Shown here: positions 16,937 to 26,025 of the stretch, piece after piece
Numbering within the stretch: the stretch's first letter is position 1
Layout: each line of letters opens with the position of its first letter
From: Agromyces fucosus
GTDB lineage: Bacteria; Actinomycetota; Actinomycetes; Actinomycetales; Microbacteriaceae
Length of the DNA: 64,000 nucleotides
Direction of reading: 5' to 3'
Assembly: GCF_004134865.1 (NCBI RefSeq)
Contig: NZ_SDPO01000002.1
Span: 620,001-684,000, forward strand
Position numbers and translations under genes: made by a program
The notes under the pieces: model-generated
Database searches by the model: none
Told to the model about the DNA's origin: nothing
The model's input: the letters and a program-made list of their open reading frames with translations, nothing else

Positions 16937-16973
16937 GAAATCGAAGCGGAGACTGGCCTCCTCTAACGACGGC

Positions 16974-17645
16974 TCAGCCTGCCGGCCCCACGAACACCAC
17001 CGCAACGAGCGCCCCGACGAGCATCGATGGCCCGAACGGGATCGACCCGCGCAGCGTCACCCGTTTCAGCAGGAGCGCGACGATCGCTACCACTCCCCCG
17101 ACGACGAAGGCCGCGAGCAGCCCCACGAGCCAGGCTGACAGCCCGAACCATCCGAGCAGCAGCCCGATCACGAGCGCGAGCTTCACGTCGCCCATGCCCA
17201 TCGACGCGGGCGAGATGAGAGCGAGCAGGAAGTACACCGCGAACATCGCCGCCGAGCCGACGAGCGCCCACACGAGCGACATCCAGATGCCCGTCGCCCA
17301 CGTCGCCGGCACGAGCAGCACCGCGACCGCGCCGAGTGCCGGGAAGACGACGGCGTTCGGCAGGCGTTTCTCGGCGAGGTCGACGATCGAGAGCACCGTC
17401 GCGCACGCGGCGAACGCGAGCAGGGCCGGCAGGGTCCACGACACCCCGAACCGGAGGGCGAGCGCGCCGAAGACCACGGCGGTGGTGATCGAGGCAGCAA
17501 GACGCACGGTGCGCGGCGCGAGCCGAGGCATCCGCTCGCCCTTCATCGACCGTTCGGTCCAGACGGCGAGCGGCCACCATCCCAGCGCGAAGCCGAGCAG
17601 CACGGCCGCGATCGTCACGACGAGGCTCGACCAGGCGAAGGGCAT
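16974..17645 (-). CDS. A24 family prepilin peptidase (TadV/CpaA type)
   Basis: Membrane aspartic peptidase that removes the leader of Flp and TadE-type pilins. 223 residues with about seven membrane helices. The two catalytic aspartates sit in LSIVDLAEKRLPN (Asp89) and GMGDVKLA (Asp153). It has no N-methyltransferase domain, as usual for TadV. It lies upstream of flp in the same direction, separated by the half-site array. A TACGCT box 7 nt before the ATG suggests its own leaderless transcript. Confidence 0.93.
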   Translation of the reverse strand: MPFAWSSLVVTIAAVLLGFALGWWPLAVWTERSMKGERMPRLAPRTVRLAASITTAVVFGALALRFGVSWTLPALLAFAACATVLSIVDLAEKRLPNAVVFPALGAVAVLLVPATWATGIWMSLVWALVGSAAMFAVYFLLALISPASMGMGDVKLALVIGLLLGWFGLSAWLVGLLAAFVVGGVVAIVALLLKRVTLRGSIPFGPSMLVGALVAVVFVGPAG

Positions 17646-17652
17646 GGGTTGG

Positions 17653-17658
17653 AGCGTA
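17653..17658 (-). promoter_or_regulatory. -10 box of the prepilin peptidase gene (leaderless type)
   Basis: TACGCT on the minus strand, 7 nt before the ATG at 17645. Confidence 0.5.
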
Positions 17659-17669
17659 GCGGGTCGCGG

Positions 17670-17703
17670 GGTCTCGATACGGCGCTGGCGCGCCTACTCG
17701 ACC
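17670..17703. repeat. REP-like hairpin, GGTCTCGATACG/CTACTCGACC family
   Basis: Begins 6 nt beyond the stop codon of the leftward fprA gene, where it could act as terminator. Same family as 5140-5175. Confidence 0.6.
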
Positions 17704-17708
17704 GGCGG

Positions 17709-19088
17709 CTACGCGTCAGCGCGCGAGATGTCGACCATCTCGCCGCGCGGCACGACCTTCACGCGCACGCGACCCTCGGCCGAGCCGAGCGCCTGCTCGT
17801 GCTCGTCGAGCCGGTGCCAGCCGTCGAGGTCGGTCCAGCGGATGCCGCGCGACTCGAGCAGCTCGATGACCGACTCCTCTGACGGGGACTCGGGGTCCCA
17901 CCAGTTGCCGAGGTCGTTGATGAGGTGCTTGATGGTCTCCATGGCGTCGGACTTGGTGTGCCCGATGAGGCCGACGGGCCCGCGCTTGATCCAGCCGGTC
18001 GCGTAGACGCCGTACATCTGGCGCGCCTCGCCGGTCTGCTTGTCGCGCGTGAGCACCTGACCCTCGTGGTTCGGGATCACGCCGAACTTCTTGTCGAAGG
18101 GGATCCCGGGCAGCGGCGAGCCGAAGTAGCCGACGGCGCGGTAGACGGCCTGCACCGGCAGCTCGCGGAACTCGCCGGTGCCGACCACGCCGCCCTCGCC
18201 GTCGGGCGCGGTGCGCTCCCAGCGGATGGCGCCGACCCGGCCCTCGCCGTCGTCGACGAGTTCGAGCGGCTTCGCGAAGAAGTGCAGGTGAAGACGGCGC
18301 GACGCCTGGCCGACCTCGCGCTGGCGCCACTGGTTCAGCACCTTGTCGATGACGAAGACCTGCTTGTTGCCGGCGACGGCGGCGCGTGCGGCGTCGTCGT
18401 AGTCGAAGTCCTCATCGTGCAGGATCATGTCGACGTCGCGGAGCTCGCCGAGTTCGCGCAGCTCGAGCGGCGTGAACTTCACCGAGGTCGGGCCGCGGCG
18501 GCCGAAGACGTGCACGTCGGTGACGGGCGAGGCCGCGAGACCGGCGGCGACGTTCGCGGGGATCTCGGTCGACATGAGGTCTTCGACGTGCTTGGCGAGG
18601 ATGCGCGCGACGTCGAGCGCGACGTTGCCGTTGCCGATGACGGCCACCGACTCGGCGTCGAGCGGCCACGTGCGCGGGAAGTCGGGGTGCCCGTCGAACC
18701 AGCTGACGAACTCGGCCGCGCCGTAGGAGCCCTCGAGTTCGGCCCCCGGGATGTTCAGCGAGGCGTCCTTCACAGCACCGGTCGCGAAGATCACGGCGTT
18801 GTAGTGCTTCTTCAGGTCTTCGAGCGTGATGTCCTCACCGAACTTCACGTTGCCGAAGATGCGGATGTCGCCGCGGTCGAGCACCTCGCGGAGCGCGGTG
18901 ATGATGCCCTTGATGCGCGGGTGGTCGGGCGCGACGCCGTAGCGCACGAGCCCGTAGGGCGCGGGCAGGTGATCGAAGAGGTCGATCGAGACGTCGAAGT
19001 TGCGCTCGGCCTTCAGCAGGATGTCCGCGGCGTAGATGCCGGCGGGGCCTGCCCCGACGATCGCCAGTCTCAGCTTGTTCCTCGTCAC
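17709..19088 (-). CDS. Ferredoxin/NADP+ reductase, FprA type
   Basis: Adrenodoxin-reductase-like flavoenzyme that moves electrons between NADP(H) and ferredoxin, cytoplasmic, 459 residues, full length. FAD site VGAGPAGIYAA (10-20), NADP site VIGNGNVALDVARIL (near 150), and the family signature YGLVRYGVAPDHPRIK. The closest described type is mycobacterial FprA. The start has a GGAGAG Shine-Dalgarno 12 nt upstream. The next gene upstream is the polyprenyl synthase, 16 nt away. Confidence 0.94.
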   Translation of the reverse strand: MTRNKLRLAIVGAGPAGIYAADILLKAERNFDVSIDLFDHLPAPYGLVRYGVAPDHPRIKGIITALREVLDRGDIRIFGNVKFGEDITLEDLKKHYNAVIFATGAVKDASLNIPGAELEGSYGAAEFVSWFDGHPDFPRTWPLDAESVAVIGNGNVALDVARILAKHVEDLMSTEIPANVAAGLAASPVTDVHVFGRRGPTSVKFTPLELRELGELRDVDMILHDEDFDYDDAARAAVAGNKQVFVIDKVLNQWRQREVGQASRRLHLHFFAKPLELVDDGEGRVGAIRWERTAPDGEGGVVGTGEFRELPVQAVYRAVGYFGSPLPGIPFDKKFGVIPNHEGQVLTRDKQTGEARQMYGVYATGWIKRGPVGLIGHTKSDAMETIKHLINDLGNWWDPESPSEESVIELLESRGIRWTDLDGWHRLDEHEQALGSAEGRVRVKVVPRGEMVDISRADA

Positions 19089-19104
19089 GTGCGTGGTCTC
19101 TCCA

Positions 19105-20229
19105 TCAGCTCTCGCGCTCGACGACCGTCTCTGCGAATCGTGTGAGCGCCTTCTTCACACTGCCCTCGGGCAGCGGCGCGAGGGCGGCGACCGCCTCGCG
19201 CGCCCAACGGTGGGCCTCAGCGAGCGTAGCGCGCGTAGCTTCGTGTTCCCGAAGTTCGGCGACGATCGCGTCGATCGTCTCCTTCGAGGGCACGATGCGC
19301 GAGGCCATCGTGTTCGTGTCGATCGGGTCGGCGGCAGCGAGCGGGCCGGTGGCGATGACCACGTCGCGTTCGATGCGCTCGAGCAGTGCAGCGGATGCCG
19401 CGTCGGTGCGGGCATGCTCGGCGAGCCGGAGCATCGGCAGCGTCACGACACCTGCGCGCAGGTCGGTGCCGGGCACCTTGCCGGTCTCGGCGGGCTGCGG
19501 CGAGAGGTCGATGACGTCGTCGACGAGCTGGAACGCCACGCCGATCTTCTCGCCGAACTCGATGATGGGTGCTTCGAAGCCGGGGTCTGCGCCCGAGAAG
19601 ATGATGCCCGACTGCGCGGCGGCCGCGATGAGCGAACCGGTCTTGTCGGCGAGCACCTGGATGTAGTGCGCGATGGGGTCGTCGCCCGGCTGCGGGCCGA
19701 CGGTCTCGTGCAGCTGGCCGAGCACGAGCCGCTCGAAGGTGCGGGCCTGCATGCGGATCGCGCCCTCGCCGAGGCCGGCCATGAGCTGGCTGGCGCGCGC
19801 GAAGAGCAGGTCGCCGGTGAGGATGGCGACGGAGTTGCCCCACACCGCCTGCGCACTCGGTACGCCGCGGCGCCGGTCGGCGTCGTCCATGACGTCGTCG
19901 TGGTACAGGCTCGCGAGGTGCGTGATCTCGATGGCCTCGGCCGCGGTGACCACGTCGTCGGTCACTCCCGCGCCGAGCTGCGCGGTGAGCAGCGTCAGCA
20001 TGGGGCGCACGCGCTTGCCGCCCGCCTGGAGCAGGTAGCGCGTCGAGACATCCGCGATGGTGTCGGCGAACCGGACCTCTTGCAGGAGGCCGGCCTCGAC
20101 GCGATCGAGCCCGGCGTCGATGGCCTTCACCATGGCCTTGTCGGCCGAGGTCGCGAAGACGCGCTCGCTGAGCCCGAGATTGGCGGCGAGCGATGAGCCT
20201 CGACGGGCGACCGGGTGACTCGGTTTCAC
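19105..20229 (-). CDS. Polyprenyl diphosphate synthase (probable menaquinone side chain)
   Basis: Trans-isoprenyl diphosphate synthase, about 374 residues. First Asp-rich motif LYHDDVMDDADRRRG with the preceding GGKRVRPML, second motif FQLVDDVIDLSPQ. The setting next to menG and menF points to the isoprenoid tail of menaquinone. Three in-frame GTG codons lie at 20259, 20235 and 20229; only 20229 stands 7 nt from the TAGGCT box, so it is chosen. Confidence 0.92.
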   Translation of the reverse strand: MKPSHPVARRGSSLAANLGLSERVFATSADKAMVKAIDAGLDRVEAGLLQEVRFADTIADVSTRYLLQAGGKRVRPMLTLLTAQLGAGVTDDVVTAAEAIEITHLASLYHDDVMDDADRRRGVPSAQAVWGNSVAILTGDLLFARASQLMAGLGEGAIRMQARTFERLVLGQLHETVGPQPGDDPIAHYIQVLADKTGSLIAAAAQSGIIFSGADPGFEAPIIEFGEKIGVAFQLVDDVIDLSPQPAETGKVPGTDLRAGVVTLPMLRLAEHARTDAASAALLERIERDVVIATGPLAAADPIDTNTMASRIVPSKETIDAIVAELREHEATRATLAEAHRWAREAVAALAPLPEGSVKKALTRFAETVVERES

Positions 20230-20236
20230 GCTCACT

Positions 20237-20242
20237 AGCCTA
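20237..20242 (-). promoter_or_regulatory. -10 box of the polyprenyl synthase gene (leaderless type)
   Basis: TAGGCT on the minus strand, 7 nt before GTG 20229. Confidence 0.5.
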
Positions 20243-20318
20243 TCGGGGTCGATCTGCACGGACGCGCGACGGCCGCGGCGAACCGGAGCCGTGCCGATCG
20301 CCGCTCAGGCGAGTGCGC

Positions 20319-21026
20319 TCAGGCGTGCGGCTTGGTCGCGCGGTGCAGGGCCACGACGCCGAGGGTGAGGTTGCGCCACGCGACCTCCGTGTAGCCGGCC
20401 TCGCGGATCCACGCGGCGAGGGTGCGCTGGTCGGGCCACGCGTTGATCGACTCGTTGAGATAGTCGTAGGCCGTGTCGTTGGAGCTCGAGAGCTTCACGA
20501 GCGGCGGCATGACGTAGCGCTGGTAGATGCCGTAGCCCGTGCGCACGAGCGGCGCGGGCGGCGTCGAGAACTCGCAGATGACGAGCCGGCCGCCGGGCTT
20601 GGTCACGCGGAAGAACTCGGCGATCGCCTGCTTCGGCTCGTTGACGTTGCGCAGGCCGAACGAGATCGTCACGGCGTCGAACTCGTCGTCGCCGAAGGGC
20701 AGCTTCGTGGCGTCGGCCTCGACGAACACGAGGTTCTGCACGGCGGCCTGGCGTTTGCGACCGACCTCGATCATGCCGGGCGAGAAGTCGGCGGCGACGA
20801 CGGATGCCCCCGACTTCGCGAGGCTCGCGCTCGAGGTGCCGGTGCCCGCGGCGACGTCGAGGATGCGCTGGCCCGGCTTCGGGTCGACGGCACGCGTCGT
20901 CGCGACGCGCCAGAGCGGGGCGTTGCCCACCGAGAGCACGTTGTTGGTGCGGTCGTAGCTCGCGGCGACGCGATCGAACATCGCCGACACCTGGTCGGGC
21001 TGCTTGCCGAGATCTGCGCGGGTCAT
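20319..21026 (-). CDS. menG: Demethylmenaquinone methyltransferase
   Basis: SAM-dependent C-methyltransferase for the last step of menaquinone synthesis, 235 residues. It shows the UbiE/MenG signature YDRTNNVLSVGNAPLWR and SAM motif I LDVAAGTGTSS, later SFGLRNVNEP and TKPGGRLVICEFS. It is divergent from menF with 41 bp between the starts, each with its own leaderless-type -10 box. Confidence 0.95.
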   Translation of the reverse strand: MTRADLGKQPDQVSAMFDRVAASYDRTNNVLSVGNAPLWRVATTRAVDPKPGQRILDVAAGTGTSSASLAKSGASVVAADFSPGMIEVGRKRQAAVQNLVFVEADATKLPFGDDEFDAVTISFGLRNVNEPKQAIAEFFRVTKPGGRLVICEFSTPPAPLVRTGYGIYQRYVMPPLVKLSSSNDTAYDYLNESINAWPDQRTLAAWIREAGYTEVAWRNLTLGVVALHRATKPHA

Positions 21027-21032
21027 CCCTCG

Positions 21033-21038
21033 ATCCTA
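21033..21038 (-). promoter_or_regulatory. -10 box of menG (leaderless type)
   Basis: TAGGAT on the minus strand, 6 nt before the menG ATG. The menF box is 18 bp away on the other strand. Confidence 0.55.
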
Positions 21039-21055
21039 CGGCGCGCGGCCGGGCG

Positions 21056-21061
21056 TAGGCT
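21056..21061 (+). promoter_or_regulatory. -10 box of menF (leaderless type)
   Basis: TAGGCT, 6 nt before GTG 21068. Confidence 0.55.
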
Positions 21062-21067
21062 GGGGCG

Positions 21068-22387
21068 GTGAGTCAGACGGATGACGCGGCGCGAGCCGCG
21101 AGTGCTCGGCTCGTCGTTCGCACCGTGGCCGTCGATGAGACGGAGCCGCTGATCCCGCGCGCCGATCCGCGGCATCCGCTCGTCTGGATGCGCCGTGGCG
21201 AGGGCATCGTGGGGCTCGGCGAAGTCGTCCGCATCGAGACCACGGGCGCGACCCGGGTCGAAGACGCGGCAGCGGCGTGGACCTCGCTCGCCGCCCTCGC
21301 CGAGATCGACGACCGCGTCGGGCTGCCCGGCACCGGGCTCGTGGCGTTCGGCGCCTTCGCGTTCGCCGACGAGTCCGAGGCGACGAGCGTGCTCATCGTG
21401 CCCGAGCTCGTGATGGGTCGACGTGACGGCCGCTCATGGGTCACGAGGATCACGCTCGACCCTGCCGACGAGGTGACGGATGCCTCCGGCTCCGCCGACG
21501 ACGCCGAGCTCGAGGTCGTGCTCCCCGAACCCGCGCCGAAGCGGCAGGTGCCGCGCGTGGCGTTCACCCCCGGCTCGATGCCCCCTGAGGCATACGAGAC
21601 GGCCGTCGCCGAGGCCGTGCGGCGCATCGACGCCGGCGAGCTCGAGAAGGCCGGCCGACTCGAAAAGGTGGTTCTCGCCCGCCAGCTCGTGGGCGAGCTG
21701 CATGAGGACGCCGGGCTGCGGGCCACGATCAACCGGCTCGCCGAGGACTACCCCGACACCTGGGTCTTCGCCGTCGACGGGCTCATCGGCGCGAGCCCCG
21801 AGACCCTCGTGCGCGTCGACCACGGCACCGTCTCCGCTCGCGTGCTCGCGGGCACGGCGTCGCGCGGCGCCGGCGAGGCCTCCGACCGCGAGCGGGCGCT
21901 CACCCTCGCCGCATCCGAGAAGGACCGGGCCGAGCACGCCCTCGCCGTGGAGAGCGCCGTGAAGCGGCTCGCCCCGCACACCGCCCGCCTCGACACGAGC
22001 CCCGAGCCCTTCACCCTGCAGCTGCCGAACCTCTGGCACCTCGCCACCGACCTCAAGGGCACGCTCGGCGACGGCTCGAGCTCGCTCGATCTCGTGCGGG
22101 CCGTGCACCCGACGGCCGCCGTCGCCGGCACCCCGCGTCGCATCGCGCTGCCCGCGATCGCCGAGCTCGAGGGCTTCGACCGCGGCCGCTACGCGGGCCC
22201 GGTGGGATGGATCGACGGCGGCGGCGACGGCGAGTGGGCGATCGCGCTGCGCTGCGCGCAGGTCGACTCCGACGGCACCGTCACCGCCTATGCCGGTTGC
22301 GGCATCGTGCACGACTCCGTGCCCGCCGACGAGCTCGCCGAGACCGTCATGAAGTTTCGGCCGATCGTCGAGGCGTTCGGCGGCTGA
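21068..22387 (+). CDS. menF: Isochorismate synthase
   Basis: Converts chorismate to isochorismate, the committed step to menaquinone (a siderophore role is possible but unsupported here). 439 residues. The chorismate-binding domain fills the C-terminal 260 residues: KVVLARQLVGEL, FAVDGLIGASPETLVR, RVLAGTASRG, NLWHLATDLKG, HPTAAVAGTPR and RYAGPVGWIDGGGDGEWAIALRC. The GTG start follows a TAGGCT box by 6 nt. Confidence 0.93.
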   Translation: MSQTDDAARAASARLVVRTVAVDETEPLIPRADPRHPLVWMRRGEGIVGLGEVVRIETTGATRVEDAAAAWTSLAALAEIDDRVGLPGTGLVAFGAFAFADESEATSVLIVPELVMGRRDGRSWVTRITLDPADEVTDASGSADDAELEVVLPEPAPKRQVPRVAFTPGSMPPEAYETAVAEAVRRIDAGELEKAGRLEKVVLARQLVGELHEDAGLRATINRLAEDYPDTWVFAVDGLIGASPETLVRVDHGTVSARVLAGTASRGAGEASDRERALTLAASEKDRAEHALAVESAVKRLAPHTARLDTSPEPFTLQLPNLWHLATDLKGTLGDGSSSLDLVRAVHPTAAVAGTPRRIALPAIAELEGFDRGRYAGPVGWIDGGGDGEWAIALRCAQVDSDGTVTAYAGCGIVHDSVPADELAETVMKFRPIVEAFGG

Positions 22388-22399
22388 CCGCGGCCTGGT

Positions 22400-23254
22400 T
22401 CAGCTCGCGGCGAGCCGCGCCTGCTGCTCGGCGACGTCGTAGTCGGCCTTCGGCCAATCGAGATCCATGCCCTCGAGCGCGTCGATCAGCAGGTGCTGCA
22501 CGGCCAGCCGCGCGTACCACTTGCGGTCGGCGGGCACGACGAACCACGGGGCATCCGGGGTCGCGGTGCGCTCGAAGACGAGCTGGTAGGCCGCCGCGTA
22601 GTCGTCCCAGAGCAGTCGCTCGTCGACGTCGCCGGGATTGAACTTCCAATGCTTGTCGGACCGCGCGAGCCGCTCGGTGAGCCGCGCCTTCTGCTCGTCG
22701 CGCGAGATGTGCAGCATGACCTTGATGATCGTCGTGCCGGTGGCGGTGAGCTCGGCCTCGAACTCGTTGATCGCCTCGTAGCGCCGCTCGATCTCCTCGG
22801 GCGAGGCGAACTCGCGAACCCGGCCGATGAGCACGTCTTCGTAGTGCGATCGGTCGAAGACGCCGATCATGCCGGCGCCCGGCACCTGCTTGTGGACGCG
22901 CCAGAGGAAGTCGTGCTGGAGCTCTTCGGGCGTCGGCTTCTTGAACGCGGCGAGCTGCACGCCCTGCGGGTCGACGGAGCCCATGACGTGCTTGACGATG
23001 CCGCCCTTGCCCGCCGTGTCCATGGCCTGCAGCACGAGCAGCACGCGCCGCTCGTCGCCCATGCGACTCATGGCGAAGAGCTGCTCCTGCAGTTCGGCGA
23101 GGACCTCGGCGCCCTCGGCGAGCGCCTCCTGCCCCGCCGCCTTGTCGCCGTCGAAGCCGGGGCTCGCCCGGGTGCCGGTCTTCGCGAGCTCGAAGCCGTC
23201 GCCGACGCGCAGCAGCTCGGCAGGGTCGGCGGTCCAGTACTTCTCGCGGCTCAT
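22400..23254 (-). CDS. PPK2 family polyphosphate kinase
   Basis: Polyphosphate-dependent phosphotransferase, cytoplasmic, 284 residues. Walker A VLQAMDTAGKGG, then FDRSHYEDVLIGRV (Walker B/lid region), HISRDEQKARL and HWKFNPGDVDERLLWDDY. A single PPK2 domain of this length fits the class that phosphorylates ADP or AMP from polyphosphate; the substrate class is not certain. ATG 23254 (MSREKYW) is chosen over an upstream in-frame ATG. It lies 39 nt after menD. Confidence 0.9.
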   Translation of the reverse strand: MSREKYWTADPAELLRVGDGFELAKTGTRASPGFDGDKAAGQEALAEGAEVLAELQEQLFAMSRMGDERRVLLVLQAMDTAGKGGIVKHVMGSVDPQGVQLAAFKKPTPEELQHDFLWRVHKQVPGAGMIGVFDRSHYEDVLIGRVREFASPEEIERRYEAINEFEAELTATGTTIIKVMLHISRDEQKARLTERLARSDKHWKFNPGDVDERLLWDDYAAAYQLVFERTATPDAPWFVVPADRKWYARLAVQHLLIDALEGMDLDWPKADYDVAEQQARLAAS

Positions 23255-23293
23255 GGCTCCATGATGCCGAGCGAGCGGATGCCGCGGCAAGCG

Positions 23294-25180
23294 TCAGCGC
23301 GGAAGCGGGACCTCGAGGATCGACGGCCCGTCGACCCGGGTGCCGAGCGCATCGTGGAGCTCGGACCGAGTGGTCGCCCGCGTGTACCTCCAGCCGTAGG
23401 CGGCGGCGAGCGACGCGAGGTCGACGTGCTGCGGCGTGAACTGCACGCGGTCGAAGGCATCGGCAGGGGCGGATGCCGCGACCTCGAGCGAATCGAAGAT
23501 GGTGCCGCCGCCGTCGTTGCCGACGATGAGCTGCACGCGCGGCCGGTGCTCGCCCTCGCCGAGCAGCATCGACCCGACATCGTGCAGCAGGGTGAGGTCG
23601 CCGATGACGGCGCGGGTCACGCCGCCACGGGCCGCGAGTGCGGGCGACGATGCCGTGGCCGCGGCGTGAGCTGCGGCATCCGCTTCGCTCGGAAGGCCGG
23701 CCGATGCGTCGCCTTCGCCCGGGTGCGCGACCTGGCTCGCGATCGCGATGCCGATCGCGGTCGCCACGGTGCCGTCGATGCCGGCGAGCCCGCGATTGGC
23801 GTGCACGGGGATGCGGCGTCCGGGCACCGCCCGGTCGGCGTCGCGGATCAGTCGCGAGGCGCCGAAGAGGAGCCGGTCGTGCGGCCACGTCGCCGACCAC
23901 ACGGCATCGACGAGCATGCGCCGGGTGATGGGCGCCCGCATCGCAGCGAGCTGCGCCTTCATGTACTCGCGCTGCGCCTCGAAGTCCGACGCATGGCCGG
24001 TCTCGTCGACGCCGTCGCGCTGCAGCGGCACGGTCGGGAGCCCGGCCTCGACGAGCATGCGGCTCGCGCGCACCCAGCGGCCCGTCCACGCGCGTTCTTC
24101 ACTGCTCTGCGGTCGCGTCTCCGTGTGCACGGCGCGTTCGAACCGGGCGACGCGGCGCCCGGGGTTGAACCACTCGATGCCCCACGGCGCCACGACGATC
24201 GTCTCGACGCCCTCTCGCTGCACGAGTGCGGGCACCTCGCGCGAGAGCGTCGGGTGGCCGAAGACCACGACCCGCTCGATCTCGTCGCCGAAGCCCGGTT
24301 CGTGCAGCAGTTCGCGGTAGGCGACGACGAGGTTCGGTCCGAAGTGTGCGCCGCTCGAGACCTCGGCGATGAGCGGCCAGCCGCCGTCGCGCGCGAACTC
24401 CTCGGCGCCCGGCCCCGCTCCGGCGCCGGCCACGACGATCGTGCGCGGACCGGATGGGATGGGCGCGCTGTGCCCCTCGCTGTTCCCCGAGCCTGCCGAA
24501 GGGGCCCCGGCCCGAGTGGCCCCGCGTGCTTCGACAGGCTCAGCGAGCAGACCACGCTCAGCGAGCAGATCCGCCGTGATCGCCGAGGACAGCGGCTCCC
24601 GCAGTTGCAGGTTGAGGTGCACCGGGCCCGGGCCCGGGTGCGGCACCGGCCGGCCGTCGGCGTCGCGGCCGAGCGCTGCGGCGACGGCCTCGCGGGCGAG
24701 GCGCGCCGCGGCATCCGCTTCACCGGCGCCGCCGTCGGGAGCCGCGACATCGCGCTCGAGCCGCACCGCGCCCGCGAAGATGCCGGGCTGCATGGTCGTC
24801 TGGTTCGAGCGGATGCCGCGCAGCTCCGCCGGACGGTCGGCCGAGAGCACGATCAGCGGCACGCCCGAGTGATGCGCCTCGAGCACCGCGGGGTGCAGGT
24901 TCGCGACCGCCGTGCCGGAGGTCGTGATGACCGGCACCGGACGACCCGACTCGACCGCGAGGCCCATGGCGAGGAACGCCGCGCCGCGCTCGTCGATGCG
25001 AACGTGCAGGCGCACGGCGCCGGCCCGTTCGAGTTCGGCGGCGGCGAGGGCGAGGGCCTGCGATCGCGAGCCCGGCGCAACGACGAGATCGACGACGCCC
25101 TCGCGCACGAACGCCGCGAGCAGCGCCAGCGCGCTGTCGCTCGCGGGGCTCGCTGGGGTTCGACGGTCGGGCTCAGCCAT
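23294..25180 (-). CDS. menD: SEPHCHC synthase (2-succinyl-5-enolpyruvyl-6-hydroxy-3-cyclohexene-1-carboxylate synthase)
   Basis: Thiamine-diphosphate enzyme joining isochorismate and 2-oxoglutarate, 628 residues. The Pyr domain shows [29 protein letters not shown] and [10 protein letters not shown]; the PP domain shows [19 protein letters not shown] and [15 protein letters not shown], the ThDP/Mg site. Residues about 204-235 form an extra linker ([16 protein letters not shown]) made by a repeat-like inverted sequence in the DNA. ATG 25180 overlaps the upstream PLDc_N gene by 8 nt. Confidence 0.94.
   Translation of the reverse strand: MAEPDRRTPASPASDSALALLAAFVREGVVDLVVAPGSRSQALALAAAELERAGAVRLHVRIDERGAAFLAMGLAVESGRPVPVITTSGTAVANLHPAVLEAHHSGVPLIVLSADRPAELRGIRSNQTTMQPGIFAGAVRLERDVAAPDGGAGEADAAARLAREAVAAALGRDADGRPVPHPGPGPVHLNLQLREPLSSAITADLLAERGLLAEPVEARGATRAGAPSAGSGNSEGHSAPIPSGPRTIVVAGAGAGPGAEEFARDGGWPLIAEVSSGAHFGPNLVVAYRELLHEPGFGDEIERVVVFGHPTLSREVPALVQREGVETIVVAPWGIEWFNPGRRVARFERAVHTETRPQSSEERAWTGRWVRASRMLVEAGLPTVPLQRDGVDETGHASDFEAQREYMKAQLAAMRAPITRRMLVDAVWSATWPHDRLLFGASRLIRDADRAVPGRRIPVHANRGLAGIDGTVATAIGIAIASQVAHPGEGDASAGLPSEADAAAHAAATASSPALAARGGVTRAVIGDLTLLHDVGSMLLGEGEHRPRVQLIVGNDGGGTIFDSLEVAASAPADAFDRVQFTPQHVDLASLAAAYGWRYTRATTRSELHDALGTRVDGPSILEVPLPR
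24480..24568. repeat. REP-like inverted repeat inside menD
   Basis: Arms of 25 bp, 24480-24504 and 24526-24550, share the core GAGCCTG(C/T)CGAAG, the sequence of a repeat widely seen in high-GC genomes. A 13-bp direct duplication (24538-24550 and 24556-24568) follows at 18-bp distance. The whole stays in the menD frame. Confidence 0.7.
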
Positions 25181-25628
25181 TCGGCCGGCCGGACGGACCG
25201 GGCTCACCCGGCGTCTCGGGGGTGTCGGGTCGCTGGCGCTCGGTGCCGGGGGTGCCGGCGGTGCCGGGCGTGCCGTCTGGCGGCGAGACGTCGCCGGTCG
25301 CGGCGTCGCGATCGAGTTCGGCGAGCTCCTGCTCCATGCGGCGGATGCGCTCCGCCTGCTCGGCCTCGGTGCCGAGTCGGCGCAGGAACTCGGCGTCGTC
25401 GTCGGGAGCCACCGTGCGGCTGCGACCGCCGGGGATGCGCCCGGCACGGCCCCGCCCGATGATGAACCAGAGCAGGCCGCCGATGATCGGCACGAAGACG
25501 ATGACGACGATCCACCAGCCGCGGCTCAGCCCGCGGACCCGTGAACGGTCGAAGAAGGCGCAGTCGGCGATGGCGTAGATGGAGAAGACCACCGCGGCCA
25601 CGATCAGCACCACGTACAACCGCACCAT
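25173..25628 (-). CDS. PLD nuclease N-terminal domain (PLDc_N) membrane protein
   Basis: 151 residues: two membrane helices (about 3-23 and 35-57) with the PLDc_N signature around [22 protein letters not shown], then an acidic coiled-coil stretch ([29 protein letters not shown]) and a Pro/Gly/Thr-rich tail. The function of PLDc_N proteins is unknown. It overlaps the menD start and has a leaderless-type promoter that may also serve menD. Confidence 0.88.
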   Translation of the reverse strand: MVRLYVVLIVAAVVFSIYAIADCAFFDRSRVRGLSRGWWIVVIVFVPIIGGLLWFIIGRGRAGRIPGGRSRTVAPDDDAEFLRRLGTEAEQAERIRRMEQELAELDRDAATGDVSPPDGTPGTAGTPGTERQRPDTPETPGEPGPSGRPNG

Positions 25629-25634
25629 GGCCCC

Positions 25635-25640
25635 AGTCTA
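25635..25640 (-). promoter_or_regulatory. -10 box of the PLDc_N-menD operon (leaderless type)
   Basis: TAGACT on the minus strand, 6 nt before ATG 25628. Confidence 0.55.
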
Positions 25641-25689
25641 GGCGTGTGCGCGGGGTTCCCGGCTGTGAGTGCGCTCAGCCGCGCCGACC

Positions 25690-25695
25690 TAGACT
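25690..25695 (+). promoter_or_regulatory. -10 box of the DUF4229 gene (leaderless type)
   Basis: TAGACT, 6 nt before GTG 25702. Confidence 0.55.
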
Positions 25696-25701
25696 GATCG
25701 G

Positions 25702-25977
25702 GTGAAATCCGTGCCCGTCTGGATCTGGTACACCGCGCTGCGGGTGCTGCTGTTCGCCGTTCCGCTCGCGGTGCTCCTGATCGCGGGCGTCAACGTCTGG
25801 GTCTCCGCGGCGATCGCCGCACTGTTCGGGCTGAGCGCGTCGCTCATCTTCCTGCGCCGTGCGCGCAACGCGATGTCGAGCGACCTCTACGCGGCCCGCC
25901 ACCGCGAGACGCCGGTCGTGAACGCCGACGACGAGGCCGAAGACGCCGCGCTCGAACGCGGCGTCGACGAGCGCTGA
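25702..25977 (+). CDS. DUF4229 domain-containing membrane protein
   Basis: 91 residues with two membrane helices (about 7-27 and 31-50; LRVLLFAVPLAVLLIAGVN) followed by FLRRARNAMSSDLYAARH and an acidic tail. DUF4229 proteins are actinobacterial and often lie beside men genes; no function is known. Divergent from PLDc_N, convergent with menA. Confidence 0.88.
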   Translation: MKSVPVWIWYTALRVLLFAVPLAVLLIAGVNVWVSAAIAALFGLSASLIFLRRARNAMSSDLYAARHRETPVVNADDEAEDAALERGVDER

Positions 25978-25987
25978 TCGCACCACC

Positions 25988-26022
25988 GGTCGAGGAGGCC
26001 CGCCAGGGGCCGTATCGAGACC
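25988..26022. repeat. REP-like hairpin between convergent DUF4229 and menA genes
   Basis: GGTCGAGGAGGCC...GGCCGTATCGAGACC fills the 48-bp gap between two converging stop codons, so it may terminate both transcripts. Confidence 0.6.
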
Positions 26023-26025
26023 CGA

